Shown here: positions 41,222 to 53,469 of the stretch, piece after piece
Layout of the letters: every line of letters starts with the position of its first letter
Position numbering within the stretch: the stretch's first letter is position 1
Origin: Sorghum bicolor
Lineage: Eukaryota; Streptophyta; Magnoliopsida; Poales; Poaceae
DNA: 64,000 nt
Direction: 5' to 3'
NCBI RefSeq assembly: GCF_000003195.3
Contig: NC_012878.2
Span: forward strand, 13,261,104 to 13,325,103
Program-made: the position numbers and the translations under genes
Notes under the pieces: model-generated
Database searches by the model: none
What the model was told of the DNA's origin: nothing
Seen by the model: only the letters and a program-made list of their open reading frames with translations

Positions 41222-42048
41222 GGGCATGTTTAATACACATGACTAGTGAGGAAATTCCATGTGAGATCACAATTCCTTGTGAGCCAAAGTTCAATAGATT
41301 TTAGCACCACTGCTCGAATTTTTTTTATTCTCCATGCCACTATCGTTAGATTGGGCTCTAACGGTGTTAAACCGTAGGTGTGAAAAGACGAAAATACCCT
41401 TAGGTCTAAATATGCCATTAATATTTTTTAGCATCTTAACGACTTTAAATGAAAAAAACTCAAAACTAGAAAGTTGTAGATCTTGTCGAGATCTACAATT
41501 TTCATATAAAAATTATTTTCATTTAATTTTACAAAAAAGATATGATTTGGTATGATTAATATATATCTTAGAAAAATCATATCTTTTTTCCGTATTAATT
41601 GAAGATAATTTTTATACAACTTTTTAGTTTTGAATTTTTTCATTTGAAGTAGTTAAGAGGCTCAAAAATATTAACAACATATTTATACCTAAGGGTATTT
41701 TTGACTTTTTATAGCCGCGGTTTGACACTGTTAGAGCCTAGTCTAACGGCAGAGGCCTAGAGGAAAAAAAAATATTTGGAGCAGTGGTGCTGAAGGTCGC
41801 TGAACTTTTCCAGTGGCTCATAGGAAATTAAGATCTTTTATAGTGGCTCACGGGGAATTCCCTAGTTATTAATTGAGATAAAAATTAGTCAAAATTAGTT
41901 ATGATTGGCTAGCTAATTGACTAACAACTAGATGAAAACTTGGCTAAAAAATCAATCCACTTATTAGCTCTCCTATTTAGATACACTAGAGCTAATTTGA
42001 GCTAAAATTAGCTAGCTAAAGATTACTTCATGGTATCCAAACATGTCC
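41222..42048. mobile_element. Harbinger-like element containing a large foldback
   Basis: Ends gggcatgttt and aaacatgtcc with TTA on both sides (41219-41221, 42049-42051), the pattern of PIF/Harbinger MITEs. Inside, 41241-41868 forms one long imperfect palindrome (arms about 300 bp, centre near 41545): for example tagattgggctctaacggtg on the left against its complement near 41720-41750. The foldback has its own ends actagtgaggaaattcc / ggaattccctagtt and may be a separate nested element. Confidence 0.7.
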
Positions 42049-43322
42049 TTAGTTGCATCACTAAGACCTATATGTCCACCATGATTACCATCAATCTACT
42101 AAGGCAAATGCTTTAATTAATTCAAGAACTTATACAAAATTAAGCATTGCAAAGATATAGGTATAATACCTACTGTAACTAGAACAAAGTCATAACCAAA
42201 TTTTACACAATGACGTATATACTAGAACATAGTCATAACCAAATATGATTACACAATGAGGTATATACGCATTGCTATCCAATCAAGTAAAGAAGTGGTG
42301 GGAGATTTTTTTTGGCACGAATTGGTGAGTCTTGAGAGGATGGGAGAAAAATGAACAAATTTCACAAAAAAGATGTAGCTGCTCCTCATCTCTCCTCTGC
42401 TCCTCGGTGTTCTTGTTGACAGTAATGGGTGCCTCTAACCACCTTTCCCTTTCGCCAAGGTATGTGCTTTGTCCTTTTTGGCATCCTAGAATAGATGGAT
42501 CTCCAATCTTTAGCCACACCTTTGCTAACAAGGCTGTCTTTGGCACCATTTTGGTCTCCCTGTCACTTCACCTAGCGCTTCTTTTATCCTCTTGGCCTCT
42601 TTTAGTTGTTGTAAATTCAAGCTTTTGGAGGGTTCAATTGGTTCTCTTCTTTGGTTAGCTCTTGGTGGTGTTGCTTTGAGTTTAATATGCTGCAATTGGA
42701 TCATTGGGTCTTCCATTTTTCAATCTCTTGCAAGACACTGAGCTTCTTCATTTGTCATCCTCATTTTTATGAGTGTGGTGATTTCCAAGTTTTCTTCAAC
42801 CTATGAGGGAATGGCAGTGCTAATCAGAAATCTAAGGTTTGGTCTTTCTATAGAAGAAGTTTCCTAGTCTGATGTTCATATAGCAAGAACAAGTGGTGCC
42901 CTTCTTTTGTTGATGTTGACAAGATTCCACCAATCTCTAGAGCCAATGGCATCCCTGTCTGAAAATTAGTCTTCGATTGGATTTCTTTCTAGAAAGCCAT
43001 GGTCTTTGATCATTTGAATCAAGTTGATTTGGATGCAAATCAAGAAAAATCTTGTAAACATGATGAATTATCATGCATGATCCTTCATTAGATCTCTCTT
43101 TGGCTCTCCCAAAAACAAGAGTAATTTGGACTTAAATGTAGGATGTCTTTTGAATCTAAATTTGTTCTTGTTAGTTCTCTAAATGACATGCAAGGCAAGC
43201 TTGTCATTACCCCATCAAATTACATAACTGCCTTAGGGCCTATTTGGATCATTGTTGGATTATTATAATTAGGATTATAGATTATAACAGTTAGAGTATT
43301 TAGGTCCCTAGATTTTGGTTGG
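42049..43322. other. Intergenic DNA without a recognised gene
   Basis: No supported CDS. On - a short frame (42283-42549) and a neighbouring one (42525-42716) have a protein-like look (KTALLAKVWLKIGDPSILGC) but no recognised domain; possibly a decayed transposon or gene fragment. 43235-43315 looks like half of a gggcctatttggatc-type MITE. Confidence 0.4.
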
Positions 43323-44046
43323 TGAAAGGTCCTTGTTTGGTTTTGTTAATTGAGTGACAACCTAGGTGAACTATTATGTGTTTATGTGAGAGACATAGGA
43401 GATTAGTCCAAAGGTGAATATGAGATAAAAGAGCTCATTACACATGAGATATGACATGGAGTCATGTGATCAAGGTGGAGAAGATCAAGATGAGGCTTGG
43501 CTTGATGGACCGGTTACAAGTGTGAAGGATGATTTAGAGGCTTTGAAGTGAGGGACCGTGTGTGACGGTGAAGCTTGAGCAAGACTTGGTGCCGATGGAC
43601 CGATGCAATGGTGAAGAGCAAGTGAGGTCAAGATCGATGAACCAATATGGTCACGTGATGATATGAATTACATCATATCATTTGTGATTGGTTGGTGCAT
43701 GTGTTGCATCAACATCGAGGAGATGGAATGGAATGCGCAAGGCAAAGGTATATTTGTAGGGCATTTCATTTCCCTGGTCATAGGTGACTAAAGAAATCTA
43801 TGACCGGGTTTAGGATAGATCGTTGTACTATCAAGAGTGGCAAATTTATTTGCATATCGGCCATCTAGTGTCACTCGAGTGATCTAACTTTGCATCGTTG
43901 CTAGGATCAAGTGGCATGGCAAGTTGAGAGGCTAACTTCTTTGGTAAAATGATTATGAAAATGCTAACACACGTGTATATGGTGGTATACACTTGGTGGT
44001 GTTAGCATATTTGCAACGGAGGTGAAGTTGAAGAGGTAGAGAAGAG
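43323..44046 (+). mobile_element. LTR of family X, third copy, truncated, + orientation
   Basis: Starts tgaaaggtccttgtttggtt and is the reverse complement of 10830-11548: shared blocks include the gacaacctaggtg start region, accggttacaagtgtgaag, gaccgtgtgtgacggtgaag and ggtggtgttagca. It breaks off just before the Cassandra element. Confidence 0.8.
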
Positions 44047-44050
44047 TGGA

Positions 44051-44411
44051 TGTAACATTCTGCCCCAGGGCTTAATAGGATTAATATGATACTCATACCA
44101 ACAAGTTGCAACTTCTTTTCTGGAAGCCCATCTCCAAAAGAATTCTAAAGTTAAGCATGCTTGAGCACTTGAAATTTAGGGATGGGTGACCGACTGGGAA
44201 GTTCTTCTCGGGTGCATACGAGTAAGGACAAAGTGCACAGAAAAGACTGATGTTGGTCTGTGAGGGTAGTCTATGTCCTACAAAAGCTGCTAGATGTAAG
44301 CGGGCCTGACCTCGTGGAGGCAAGACTGATGTTGGTCTGTGAGGGTAGTCTATGTCCTACAAAAGCTGCTAGATGTAAGCGGGCCTGACCTCGTGGAGGC
44401 GGGACGTTACA
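44051..44411 (+). repeat. 5' LTR of Cassandra with a 79 bp internal duplication
   Basis: Ends tgtaac and ttaca. The 79 bp unit starting aagactgatgttgg is present twice in direct tandem and identical (44243-44321, 44322-44400). The 3' LTR has only part of one unit before its truncation. Confidence 0.85.
44088..44220 (+). repeat. 5S rRNA-derived sequence in the Cassandra 5' LTR
   Basis: Order and spacing follow plant 5S rRNA: cataccaacaag, then ctaaagttaagcatgcttga (A-box region, about 44144-44165), then gggatgggtgaccgactggg (C-box region, about 44180-44199), then gaagttctt. It is too diverged to be an rRNA gene. The repeat copy in the 3' LTR is at about 45899-46024. Could act as a Pol III promoter (known for the family). 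Confidence 0.85.
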
Positions 44412-44521
44412 GAATGGTATCAAAGCCAACTCTCATGGTTTCATGGACACGTGTGTCACAGTTGCGCAGGCATAGTGTGCATGGTTGGTGTGGACCCAGA
44501 GTGGTCACATGGCATGGCACA

Positions 44522-45775
44522 TGTTTGGAATATGCCCTAGAGATAAACATAGAAATGATGATATTATGACTGTATTCATAACATATAATATGGGTTTAAT
44601 GAATACTATTATAGACAAACTTGTATCGATTGACAATTATGTGAATTATTTGTGAAACTCTTTTACTTTTATGGTTATTCTAAAGCTGTCCCTAATCAGA
44701 GTTCATATGAGGACACACATGAATACTAGATTAGCACATGTATTAGTTGATGACTATGTTTCACAAGTCATTGACATAGAGATGTCAAACTAATAATGTG
44801 AGCACATATATAATATGGGCTTGTACTGACCCAACGTGAGATGTTCTTATTATCTCTTTATGCATCATGTATGTTATGTCCTTAGACCTGAGATTGTCAT
44901 ATGTTCTTAAGATGTGAAACGACCTACTTAGGGACTATTAAACGCTACTACGTAACAAGGTAGTTATAAAGGTGGTCTTTGAGTTTGTCGAGAAATATAT
45001 TTTGAGACACAGATAATCAAGATGGAACTTGCCCCTCTCTATGTGAGAGAGATATCACTAGATCACTTAAGTGATTGGATCAACAAATGCATGGTCATGC
45101 TTGGATTAAGTGTTAACCCATGAGTTGGGCCAAATATCATGTGGCAAGGGAATAACATATATGTGTTTTATAGTGGTTTGTTTGATATGATCTTTGCATG
45201 CGTATAGGAGCTGTCACGCCTTGCTAGAGGCCACTGTCAACTATTGGATGAGTAGGAGTACTTGGTCCAAGTCTATATGTATGTGAACCCATAGGGTCGC
45301 ACGCTTAAGGGGCTAGAAGCCTAATTCAGGTTGGACCCGAATTAGGCAAGGCTTAGGGTTTTCTAATTGGGCCTTCAACTCAGTGCTGATTAGGGGACAC
45401 ATATAAAGAGAGGGATGGGGGTAGCTAGGGTTTCCTCATGCCACTTTTTGGCAGCCACCGCCCATCCCACGCTTATGTCTGTTGCTCCTCATGGACCTAG
45501 CAGTTGGAAGGTGCGATGCTTCTTCCCATACATGTGGGATACCTTGGAGGTACTGCATCTGGACCATAAGGACGAACCACACGAGAGGGATTAACGTGAT
45601 GGACAACCATGCAACTGCATGGCACTCTATTATGCACATGACTACATCGAGTCGCTTATTCCGCTCCACCTGCGCGTCTAGTGGTAATCCTATGATCTAT
45701 AACTAGCAGTTGATCTTGGTTTATGAGGTCAAAATTTTTGTTTTCTAGCTAGTGTAGCGTCCTCATAATCTATCA
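44522..45775 (+). mobile_element. Solo LTR, copia type (BARE/Angela-like), inside Cassandra
   Basis: Starts tgtttggaatatgccctaga, the opening typical of BARE/Angela-type LTRs in grasses, and ends cataatctatca. Flanked by the perfect pentamer GCACA (44517-44521, 45776-45780). TATA-like acatataaagag at 45399-45410. No coding content, so a solo LTR. Confidence 0.85.
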
Positions 45776-45857
45776 GCACATCCGTTGGTAGTGGACACAT
45801 GGATGAGGCTGGCTTGGGGTTGACCGATGAGGATGTCAGTCTGCTAAGGGGGTGAGA

Positions 45858-46087
45858 TGTAACATTCCGGCCTAGGGCTTAATAAGATTAATAGGATACT
45901 CATACCAACAAGTTGCAACTTCTTTTCTAGAAGCTCATCTCCAAAAGAACTCTAAAGTTAGCGTGCTTGGCCAGTAGAAATTTAGGGATGGGTGACCGAC
46001 CAGGAAGTTCTTCTTGGGTGCATACGAGTGAGGATAAAGTGCACATAAAAGACTGTTGTTGGTCTATGAGGGTAGTCTATGTCCTAC
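45858..46087 (+). repeat. 3' LTR of Cassandra, truncated
   Basis: Matches 44051 onward (gttaggatgggtgacc-type 5S block included) and stops matching after tatgtcctac at 46087. The same decamer recurs at 46098-46107 next to the following element's LTR. Confidence 0.75.
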
Positions 46088-46107
46088 CCTCTTAATTTAT
46101 GTCCTAC

Positions 46108-46946
46108 ATCTCAGGGGGGCAGCCCCTTTATTTGTAGCCTCCTAGGAATCACCACAGCCATTGGATCAAACCGACTTAAACGTGCGCTTAAGATTAAGCC
46201 TCAAAGTCGGTGGAGGCAGGATCCACGATGTGGAACCTGATTGGTTCCCACCCCCGGGCAGCCGCCCCACTTGGCAAGGGCGCCCGCCCCTGGTAAGCTT
46301 CCAAGTGGGCCTAGGTTTCAGGTGGTGGCTCCTGGAGTCTTCTAGATTGTTCCTGAGTTGACGTTCCAGTCTTCTCTCTATGTAAATCTGACATGTGGAC
46401 CTTCTTTTATTATTCCGGTAACCTCCTGCAGAAATAGACAATCACCAAAACTCGTGGAATTCTGTTAGTGATAACCCTATTTCTACTGAGTGCTTGCAAA
46501 TAGGTCCTTTTTCGTGTTAAGTTGACGGTTAAAGTTAGGAGTTATCTACCGTTAACAAACTCCCCCACACTTATCTTTTACTCGACCTTGAGGAGAAATG
46601 ATAGATAGACTATTTTAATCATAACCTCAAACCAAGACATTACCAGATTTATTCCAAGTCATACCTGTACTGCGGGATTCCAAGTGTCTACCATAAAACT
46701 TTGGGAAGTTGAGGATGGAATAGTACGAAATAGAGTTCTCTTTTCCTTTAGCCCTGTCACTTGGAGTTTTATAATTTTTTTGCAAGGGAATACTTAGCTT
46801 ACCCTTCTCCATCATGTAGCACACTTGGATCACTCATTATATGTGGTATTTGTGGAACTCCCCAAAGTAAATAGATACATCCTACTCTATATAGGCTTAT
46901 ATGGAGTTATAGGTAGTTCAAGGAAATAGCATACTTACCTTGATAT
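46108..46946 (-). mobile_element. Gypsy-like element fragment V: partial LTR and internal start, - orientation
   Basis: 46108-46557 resembles the LTR at 58454-59684: shared ctcctggagtcttctaga, acctcctgcagaaatagaca and accaaaactcgtggaattct. It ends ccgttaaca (TG end on -) followed by aactcccccacac, the complement of a polypurine tract. 46558-46946 is non-coding internal sequence. Cut on both sides. Confidence 0.65.
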
Positions 46947-47550
46947 TGTTGATGGTCGATAATGTCAACTTTTATTATAACTTTAAACCTAAAGGAGAAC
47001 ATGAATACACACTAGTATAGGGTTTAAACTAACAATTTCCACGAGTTTTGTATATTCTGTATTTTCTAGGGTGAATTTCAGAAAAGCTAAAAAAGAGGGA
47101 CTCTAGTGCAAAATAAACACGAAATGTATTCGCCATGGGAAACATCGCGAGAAGACTTAGGAAGGATCGAGAAGCCACCCGGAGCAAGGGGGGGCCTAGC
47201 GGCTGCCAGGTGGGGCCGGCCGGCCCCATCCTAGCACCGGTCGGCGCCCCCGTTTAGGGTTTTGGCCCCTCTTCTGGAAGCTTCCTCCACCGCATTTGAG
47301 GAGTCATCTCGGCCCTTGGTTAAGTCGGTTTGATCCTACGGTGCATGCGATGCGCATCCCACCGGACTATAAGTACATGGGTAGACCCCCCTGGAGAGAG
47401 CCACTTCATTATTCATCAAGGCCTCAAGCCATCAAGCATCAAGCACCTTCAAGTTCATCAAGAGCCTTCTAGTTCATAGTTCTAGTTAGTTAGATTAGAA
47501 GTAGAGGAGATCTAGTTCTTCATCGGGATCTGGAGCCCCTAGCGTCGGTC

Positions 47551-48005
47551 TGTAACACCCTAAATTTTGCTTGTTTGAAAATAAAGCTAAAATAATTTAT
47601 TTTGTATTTCCGTGCTCATGAAAATATAGTAAAATGAAATTTTTCCTTAAATTAAAATTCATCATAGGGTTTAGCAACGTTGTTGTGCATACATGCTGGT
47701 ACATATGTTTTATGTGATGTTTGTTTGTTGCTCCTTTGTGTGTTGAGACTAAGCAAAGTTTTTAAAATTGCGTTTAGTATAACAATTTTCCTTGGTCAGT
47801 ACATTTTTATCTTTATCTACAACCAAATTCCTTGTTTCTAAGCTCAAGTTTTTATTAGGAGCTTCCTAAAATCTTTTCTTTGTCGCTCAAAGCACTTTTT
47901 TTAGTTCCTCGTCCATCAAGCAATCTCTACAAACTTTTTGGAAATTTTTCTAGCTTCTGTTCTCACTTTTGTGTGAGCATGATCTAATTTTCAAGCTCCA
48001 CACGC
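47551..48005 (+). mobile_element. Fragment of a Del/Tekay-like LTR (Z1)
   Basis: Starts tgtaacaccctaaattttgc and follows 53470-53920 closely (for example agcaacgttgttgtgcatac) until about 48005, then switches to the interior of element Y. A remnant left after a deletion. Confidence 0.75.
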
Positions 48006-51000
48006 TGGTTTGCAATCTCTAAATTCACTATTACTTTATTTCTATAAGTTTGAGCTGATTCATAATGCCTATATTTGAGAATCAAAACATAAGATGGGAA
48101 AATAAAGTCAAACCCTTAGAAAGAAGTAATTGTGAATAATAAATGTGATATGCTAAGTATGCTCAAGCAAATTCCTTTTTTAGCATAAAAAGGGACCCTT
48201 AGCTGTGTTACAACAATGCCCTTGTCATTACTTGTATATTCCTTCGGGTATGTGCTGTCCACTAATCTGTTGCAGGCATGATAATGACTGGAGTGAAGAG
48301 AGTCAACAGATTAAAGAAGCAAAAGATGGCAAAAGAATGAGTGCAACAGAGGAGACAAGATGTCTATGAACAACTCAAGATGCAAGAGGAAGGACCACGG
48401 GTCATTTACCCTTCATCAGTTAGTGCCATCACGCTCTAATAATGAAGGTAATATTCTAAGGTAAGTGGTCACTCTCTTCTCTCGATCTTGGTGTGCACAT
48501 AAGTGAAGACACAAACATATTAGAGTTACAACTTAAATTGATTAACTCAATATGCTTTGCTCTTTAAAATTGTTCGTGGCACCATTCTCTTAATCTCAGT
48601 CTTAACTAAACAAGTTAAAACATTATATTCAATCTTGGGAAGATGATAGTCATACTTATTTGAAAATTTATATAGAGATAGACAATCCTTCCATTGGTTA
48701 AGCAATTTCATTCTTTTCTGTCATGTGAACTTAAATACAACATTAAATGCTTAATCTTTTGATCTTACCACTCATAAATAAATAAATCATGTAACCCAAC
48801 TTTATATTGTTTAATGTGCCTAAGGATGGAGAAAAATAAATAAAGAAATAGATTTTGTTCTGTTGGTGTTTTTCCACTAGCAGAGCCCATGCACTTGATC
48901 TCTACCTTAGTTTTGCAAATAGGACAACACATCAAACAAAGTTTATTAATTCTACAAGTGAAAGTTCCGTGAGTATGCACACTGAGCAAGATGCTGCCAC
49001 CTACTATTAAAACTCTCCTTCAACCTGCTGGCCAAATCAAAGAACAAAGGTGACATCGTCATCACTAGAGGTATGCAACTAATAAGACCTCCATCTATCA
49101 AGATGGAGAGATACACAAGAGTGGAAGAAGAAGTCCAGTTCGAAGGACTAAAAACATCAAACCCTCTCCGTAAGGTAACATCGGTAGTTATCTATATCTA
49201 CTTCCTTACATTGTACGAGTTAATCTCTCTTTAGTATGTTTACTTTTCTATATTGGCAACACATAGAAATAACAAAAATAGTCTTGCATTAGGCTACATT
49301 CATGCATCTTAAAAAATATAATGCTCCATGTGAAACCCTTGTAGTGTAAAAGCTGTAGGAGTTCTCACTGTGGTGGCCTATAGAATAAAAATATATATCA
49401 TGCACTTTATGCATATGAACCCGTAAAATCCAAAAAAAATATTAACTGAGCATCCTGCTGCAATACTGCTGTTTTAAAAATACTTTGAAACCACCACAAC
49501 ACCCAATCCTCTAAAAACGGTAATCATTAACGTTTTATCCTAATACCGTTCCACGAGTTTTGGTGTTTTGTGAGAGCTTTCTGCAGGATGACTCCAAGAA
49601 CCAGCTTACCTAGAAATCTTCATCTTTATCACTTGAAGTACACCTTTCTAACATACAGTTGACCCCTGTATATATGAAATAACTTCTTGGGTGATGAGAT
49701 TGAAGTATTCCAGGCAACACTTGCTCTTATAAGCATGAGCCCCTCCATGAGGATCACTCAGTTTCAACAAGGGAGAAAGAGAATAAAGCTGAAGAACTAA
49801 GCCAGAAAAGAGAAAAGAGATAGAAGCAAGATGGAAGAAGGCACGTGCGGCATCACCTCGAAACGGGGAGTTGACTAAGGTTACCTCAGACGATGAACCC
49901 ACTGAGTAAGTGTTCTCCTCTATCTAAGTCCTATCGATAGACTTTAAATTCTGTACCCTAGCCATAAGGTTAGAATGGTAGTTATCTCTTTGAATGCATT
50001 TGTAATTTATTTAGTAGCATAATTTTGTTTACACACTAAACGATATAAAAACAACAAAAATATCATTACTCATGGCATCACAAGCCCCATGTGGATACTC
50101 TATGAAGGAACATCCGCCGTGGTGGCATAAAATAAAAATGACAAAAATATAGCATTCATATTTAAATTCCTGCATCATAAATAGAAAATTCAAAAATAAA
50201 AAAGAGAAAATTTAAAATCATGTTTAAATTAGACAACATTAAAGCTAGCCCATTAACAAATTCGAGCCTCAAGTTTTGGTTTTCTTTTTGGAGTGTAATC
50301 ATGTAGGAACAACATTATGACAAGGAAAGAGTCTATTAGTGGCACCCACCTGCGCTGCCGGTTAGCTCACTCTAAAGATCATCAACACCAACTATTGTAA
50401 ACATCTAGCTTGGGGGAGGAGCATCCCCTAGTTATCAGGTAACTATATCTAGGCGATTATCGAGTCTATTTTATATAGTCATAAAATACCAAAAATATGT
50501 GAGCACATGAAGGTTCACAATAGTATCATAAGAAAATATAAAAATACCAATAGTACATGGGCACATGAAGGTCCATATCCTTAAAGTCTTTTGAGTCCAA
50601 TAGAAATGAATAAAAACCAAACAAAAATATGTATCTATATATTAAGGTGTGAGCATAGAGTGTGTCTACAGTCAGTTTAGTTTAGAGTCAAATAAAAACT
50701 AGAGAATATTAAATTTTTGTCTTGGAGATAATGAATAGTTGCTCTACAGTAATTCCTTTCAAGTGCCTAGTTTTCAACCATGAATTCTCGTGAGTTTTAG
50801 ACATGACCACTTTAATATAAGAATTTACTCTGAACCTAAAATTTGTGGAGACATATGTTTAAGCTGAGTCTAGGTAATTGATATTATACATAAAGGTCTG
50901 AGCTACTATTTATCTAATTTCTAGCATTACTAAGTTCTAGAGATTTATTTTCAAAAACCCAAAACCTTACATGACGAGTTCATGTATGATAAAGTTTAAA

Positions 51001-52115
51001 TTCCTACCAAAGCCATATATGATACATTTAGAGTTAGGAAAACCTTTGCGCATTCGTGCTGCTTGCTTTACATTGAGTTTAGTCAACCTTTGGAGTATAC
51101 CTTGTGAGAGTCTTGTCATGCTTTTAAAATTAAGATCACTTACGCACTCCACCCACATATGCATTACTCCTACTCTGAGATGTAAGCGCAGTCATTTCCA
51201 CTTTCATCCAGATCCACCTTAAAAAAATGTTTTCTCCTACACTGGGAGTAAACACAAAAAAATACCCTATAGGACAGCCCCCACTTAATTGCTCTAAGTT
51301 TTTATCATCATCTCTCCAATTATTTATATTCAAAGGATGCATGTGGCTATGCAAAAGTATTTAACAAGAAAAAAAAGAAAGGGAGTAAAAGATGGACAAG
51401 TGTCCCAACAATTAAAACAATGGGTACATCGATGCCCGCGTCCCATAGTAATGAAAAAAAGTGAGAAAGAGAGAATAAAGATAGCCTGTGTTTTCCTGTG
51501 AAAAGTTCTAAGGAGGGAGTAATTTTCAAAGAGCAAAAGTAGAAATAGGATTAGCCACTAAATACTATATGTGCACCTATCCACCATATTCCATACACAT
51601 ACACATCTTGATTTGATTGTATGCCTCGATTCTCTATGGATCCATTGTTTGACTTTACAATATATGAATTGCAAGTATGCTCATCCTTGTTATTCCCAGT
51701 CCTATATGCTCCACTATAAATGCTTAGTTGTAGGAAGGCATGACATTATTAATGCCTCAGTGAGATCCATAAATACTATATATTAAGAGACTTGAGGGTG
51801 TCATACAATTAAGCTCTGAGTTTTATTTCGAAAACTTACAAAACTCTAGAATATTAGTACTATGAAGAATTTGAGACATAGTGCTTGACTTGATTGTTCT
51901 ATCTTTCGATTACTCAAGACTTATGCAAAAGCTGTAAAGCTCCATGGTTAAAGGTAAAATAGGTAAGTTTGAAAGTTAGACCAGAGGACAATTTATGTTT
52001 AAAAGCAAGTGTACTTAAAAGAAATGAAAGTATTGTAGCAACTCCTGATTCAATTTTATTAATTAGGCTTGGGTTGTTTACCAAGGGACTAGCAAAAAGG
52101 TAAGCTTGGGGGAAT
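48006..52115 (+). other. Non-coding interior of element Y
   Basis: No protein-coding frame can be supported. Recurrent modules are visible: ctgtggtggcctatagaataaaaata near 49367 and ccgtggtggcataaaataaaaatg near 50117, each after a cccatgtg block; and a polypurine-like agcttgggggag at about 50407-50418, again before the 3' LTR at 52102-52113. Confidence 0.5.
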
Positions 52116-53469
52116 TGTTGATGGTCGATAACGTCAATATTTATTAGAACTTTAGACACAAGGGAACACATGAAAACACATTAGTCTAGGGTTTAATCTG
52201 ACAATTTCTATGAGTTTTGCATATTCTGTATTTTCCAGGGTTTGTTTCATATAGAGGTGAAAAGAGGGATTCTAGTGCATATTGACCACAAAACTCATCC
52301 GCAACGGAAAACATCACGAGAAGACTCGGGAAGGGTCTAGAAGACACCCGAAGGAACGAGACCCGCAGAGGAGAAAAGGTGGGGCCGATCGGCCCCACCC
52401 TGGGGTCGGTCGGCGCCCTATTTGTCTGATGCCCGCCGCCTTCTGGAGTCTTCCTCCCACGCCTCCTTGGAAGCCAAGCAAAGTATATCTCCATTGATTT
52501 TAAGTCGGTTTGATCCGACGGTGCACACAAGATGAAGACGCAGATCACTAACGTGGTGATTCCTTGTCCCCTACTCCGCCTCGGCCTATATAGTGACGCC
52601 CAAGGCTCTCCCCAAGAGGTATTCTACACCACAGTGCTTCATATTCTCTACATAATTAAGGTTAGGATCCCTCTAGTTGATCTAGTTCTAGTTCATCAAG
52701 ATCTAGTTCATCTAGATGTAGCAATTAAGAGAGACTATTTCTTCTAGATCTAGTCTTGTTTAGAGATTAGAGAGATTGAGTAGAGGAGTAGACATTCTGG
52801 AGGAGTTCTGGCCTGTCAGCGCTTCTTCATGGCTGTATTTGTCTAGATTCAATTCCCTCGCCTGGAGCTGCATTCTGAGGTACTTTTGTACTTACCATTC
52901 CGATTTAAGCAAGCAACTTGTTCTTATTCATTCTTTGGTTCACAACTCATAGTGCTTTGATCTTGGTAATTTCTTGGTTGAAGTAGTATTTCGTAGTGTA
53001 GGCGTGGTGCCTAGTCTAGGTTTACTTGTGGATGTCCCCTGATTAGCCAGACAGTGGTAGCTCGCGTAGGTGACTTTATAGCTACTAGGGATGAAAACGA
53101 ATCGGATACGGACGAATATCACCGATATCATATTTGTTTTCATATTTCTAGTCGAATTCGGATTCAAATACGGATAATGTCAATCATGTCCGATAAGATA
53201 AGATTAGATGTCGACATCATAAATATACGATTTAAGTATTCGGATACGGATACGATATCGGATGTTGAATATTCGGTTTCGAATACGAACAGATCTAAAC
53301 TCCTCTAAACGAATTCGGTCTCGAATACGGTCGGAAAATATCCGTACCATTTTCATCCCTAATAGCTACGTTGATTCCTCTATAGTCCACTTCCCGTTGA
53401 TAGGAGTGGTAGGCTTATAGGCGCCTAGAAGGAGATTACTCTATTTCTTCTCCTATTCGGGTTACTTAC
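52116..53469 (+). repeat. 3' LTR of element Y, interrupted
   Basis: TG start after the polypurine tract, TATA-like cctatatagtg at 52585-52595, then leader-like CT/TA-rich sequence. It contains a complete hAT MITE (53086-53361) and is broken at its right by the Z2 LTR. Confidence 0.65.
53086..53361. mobile_element. hAT-type MITE, copy 2, complete
   Basis: Inverted ends tagggatgaaaa / ttttcatcccta and a perfect 8 bp target duplication atagctac (53078-53085, 53362-53369), diagnostic for hAT. The interior is full of cggatacgg/attcgg strings; no coding capacity. Homologous to 34214-34480. Confidence 0.92.

Larger units (their letters stand above)
44051..46087 (+). mobile_element. Cassandra TRIM retrotransposon, interrupted by a solo LTR
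   Basis: Two LTRs starting tgtaacattc (44051-44411 and 45858 to about 46087, the second truncated) each contain 5S rRNA-derived sequence. A primer binding site tggtatcaaagcc follows at 44415-44427 (initiator tRNA-Met type) and a purine-rich tract (aagggggtgaga) ends at 45857. These define Cassandra. The internal domain, once the solo LTR at 44522-45775 is removed, is under 200 bp and non-coding, as expected. It cannot move without proteins from another element. Confidence 0.9.
46947..53469 (+). mobile_element. Gypsy-like non-coding element Y, + orientation, partial
   Basis: Two LTR segments start tgttgatggtcgata (46947 and 52116). The second is preceded by the polypurine tract aggtaagcttgggggaat. 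The first is broken at 47550 by a fragment of the 53470-type LTR, and the second is broken at 53469 by the full copy of that LTR. The interior (about 48006-52115) has no long frames. It shares a block near 48855-48905 (ttctgttggtgt, then cccatgcacttgatctct) with the - strand element at 62770-62825, so both belong to one family. TATA-like strings at 47362 and 52584. Confidence 0.65.

Noticed and set aside
42283..42716. Host gene fragment on -
   Set aside because: Protein-like composition only, no recognised domain or splice structure; left as unassigned.
44088..44220. 5S rRNA gene
   Set aside because: The match is diverged and sits in both LTRs of a TRIM with primer site and polypurine tract, so it is Cassandra LTR sequence.
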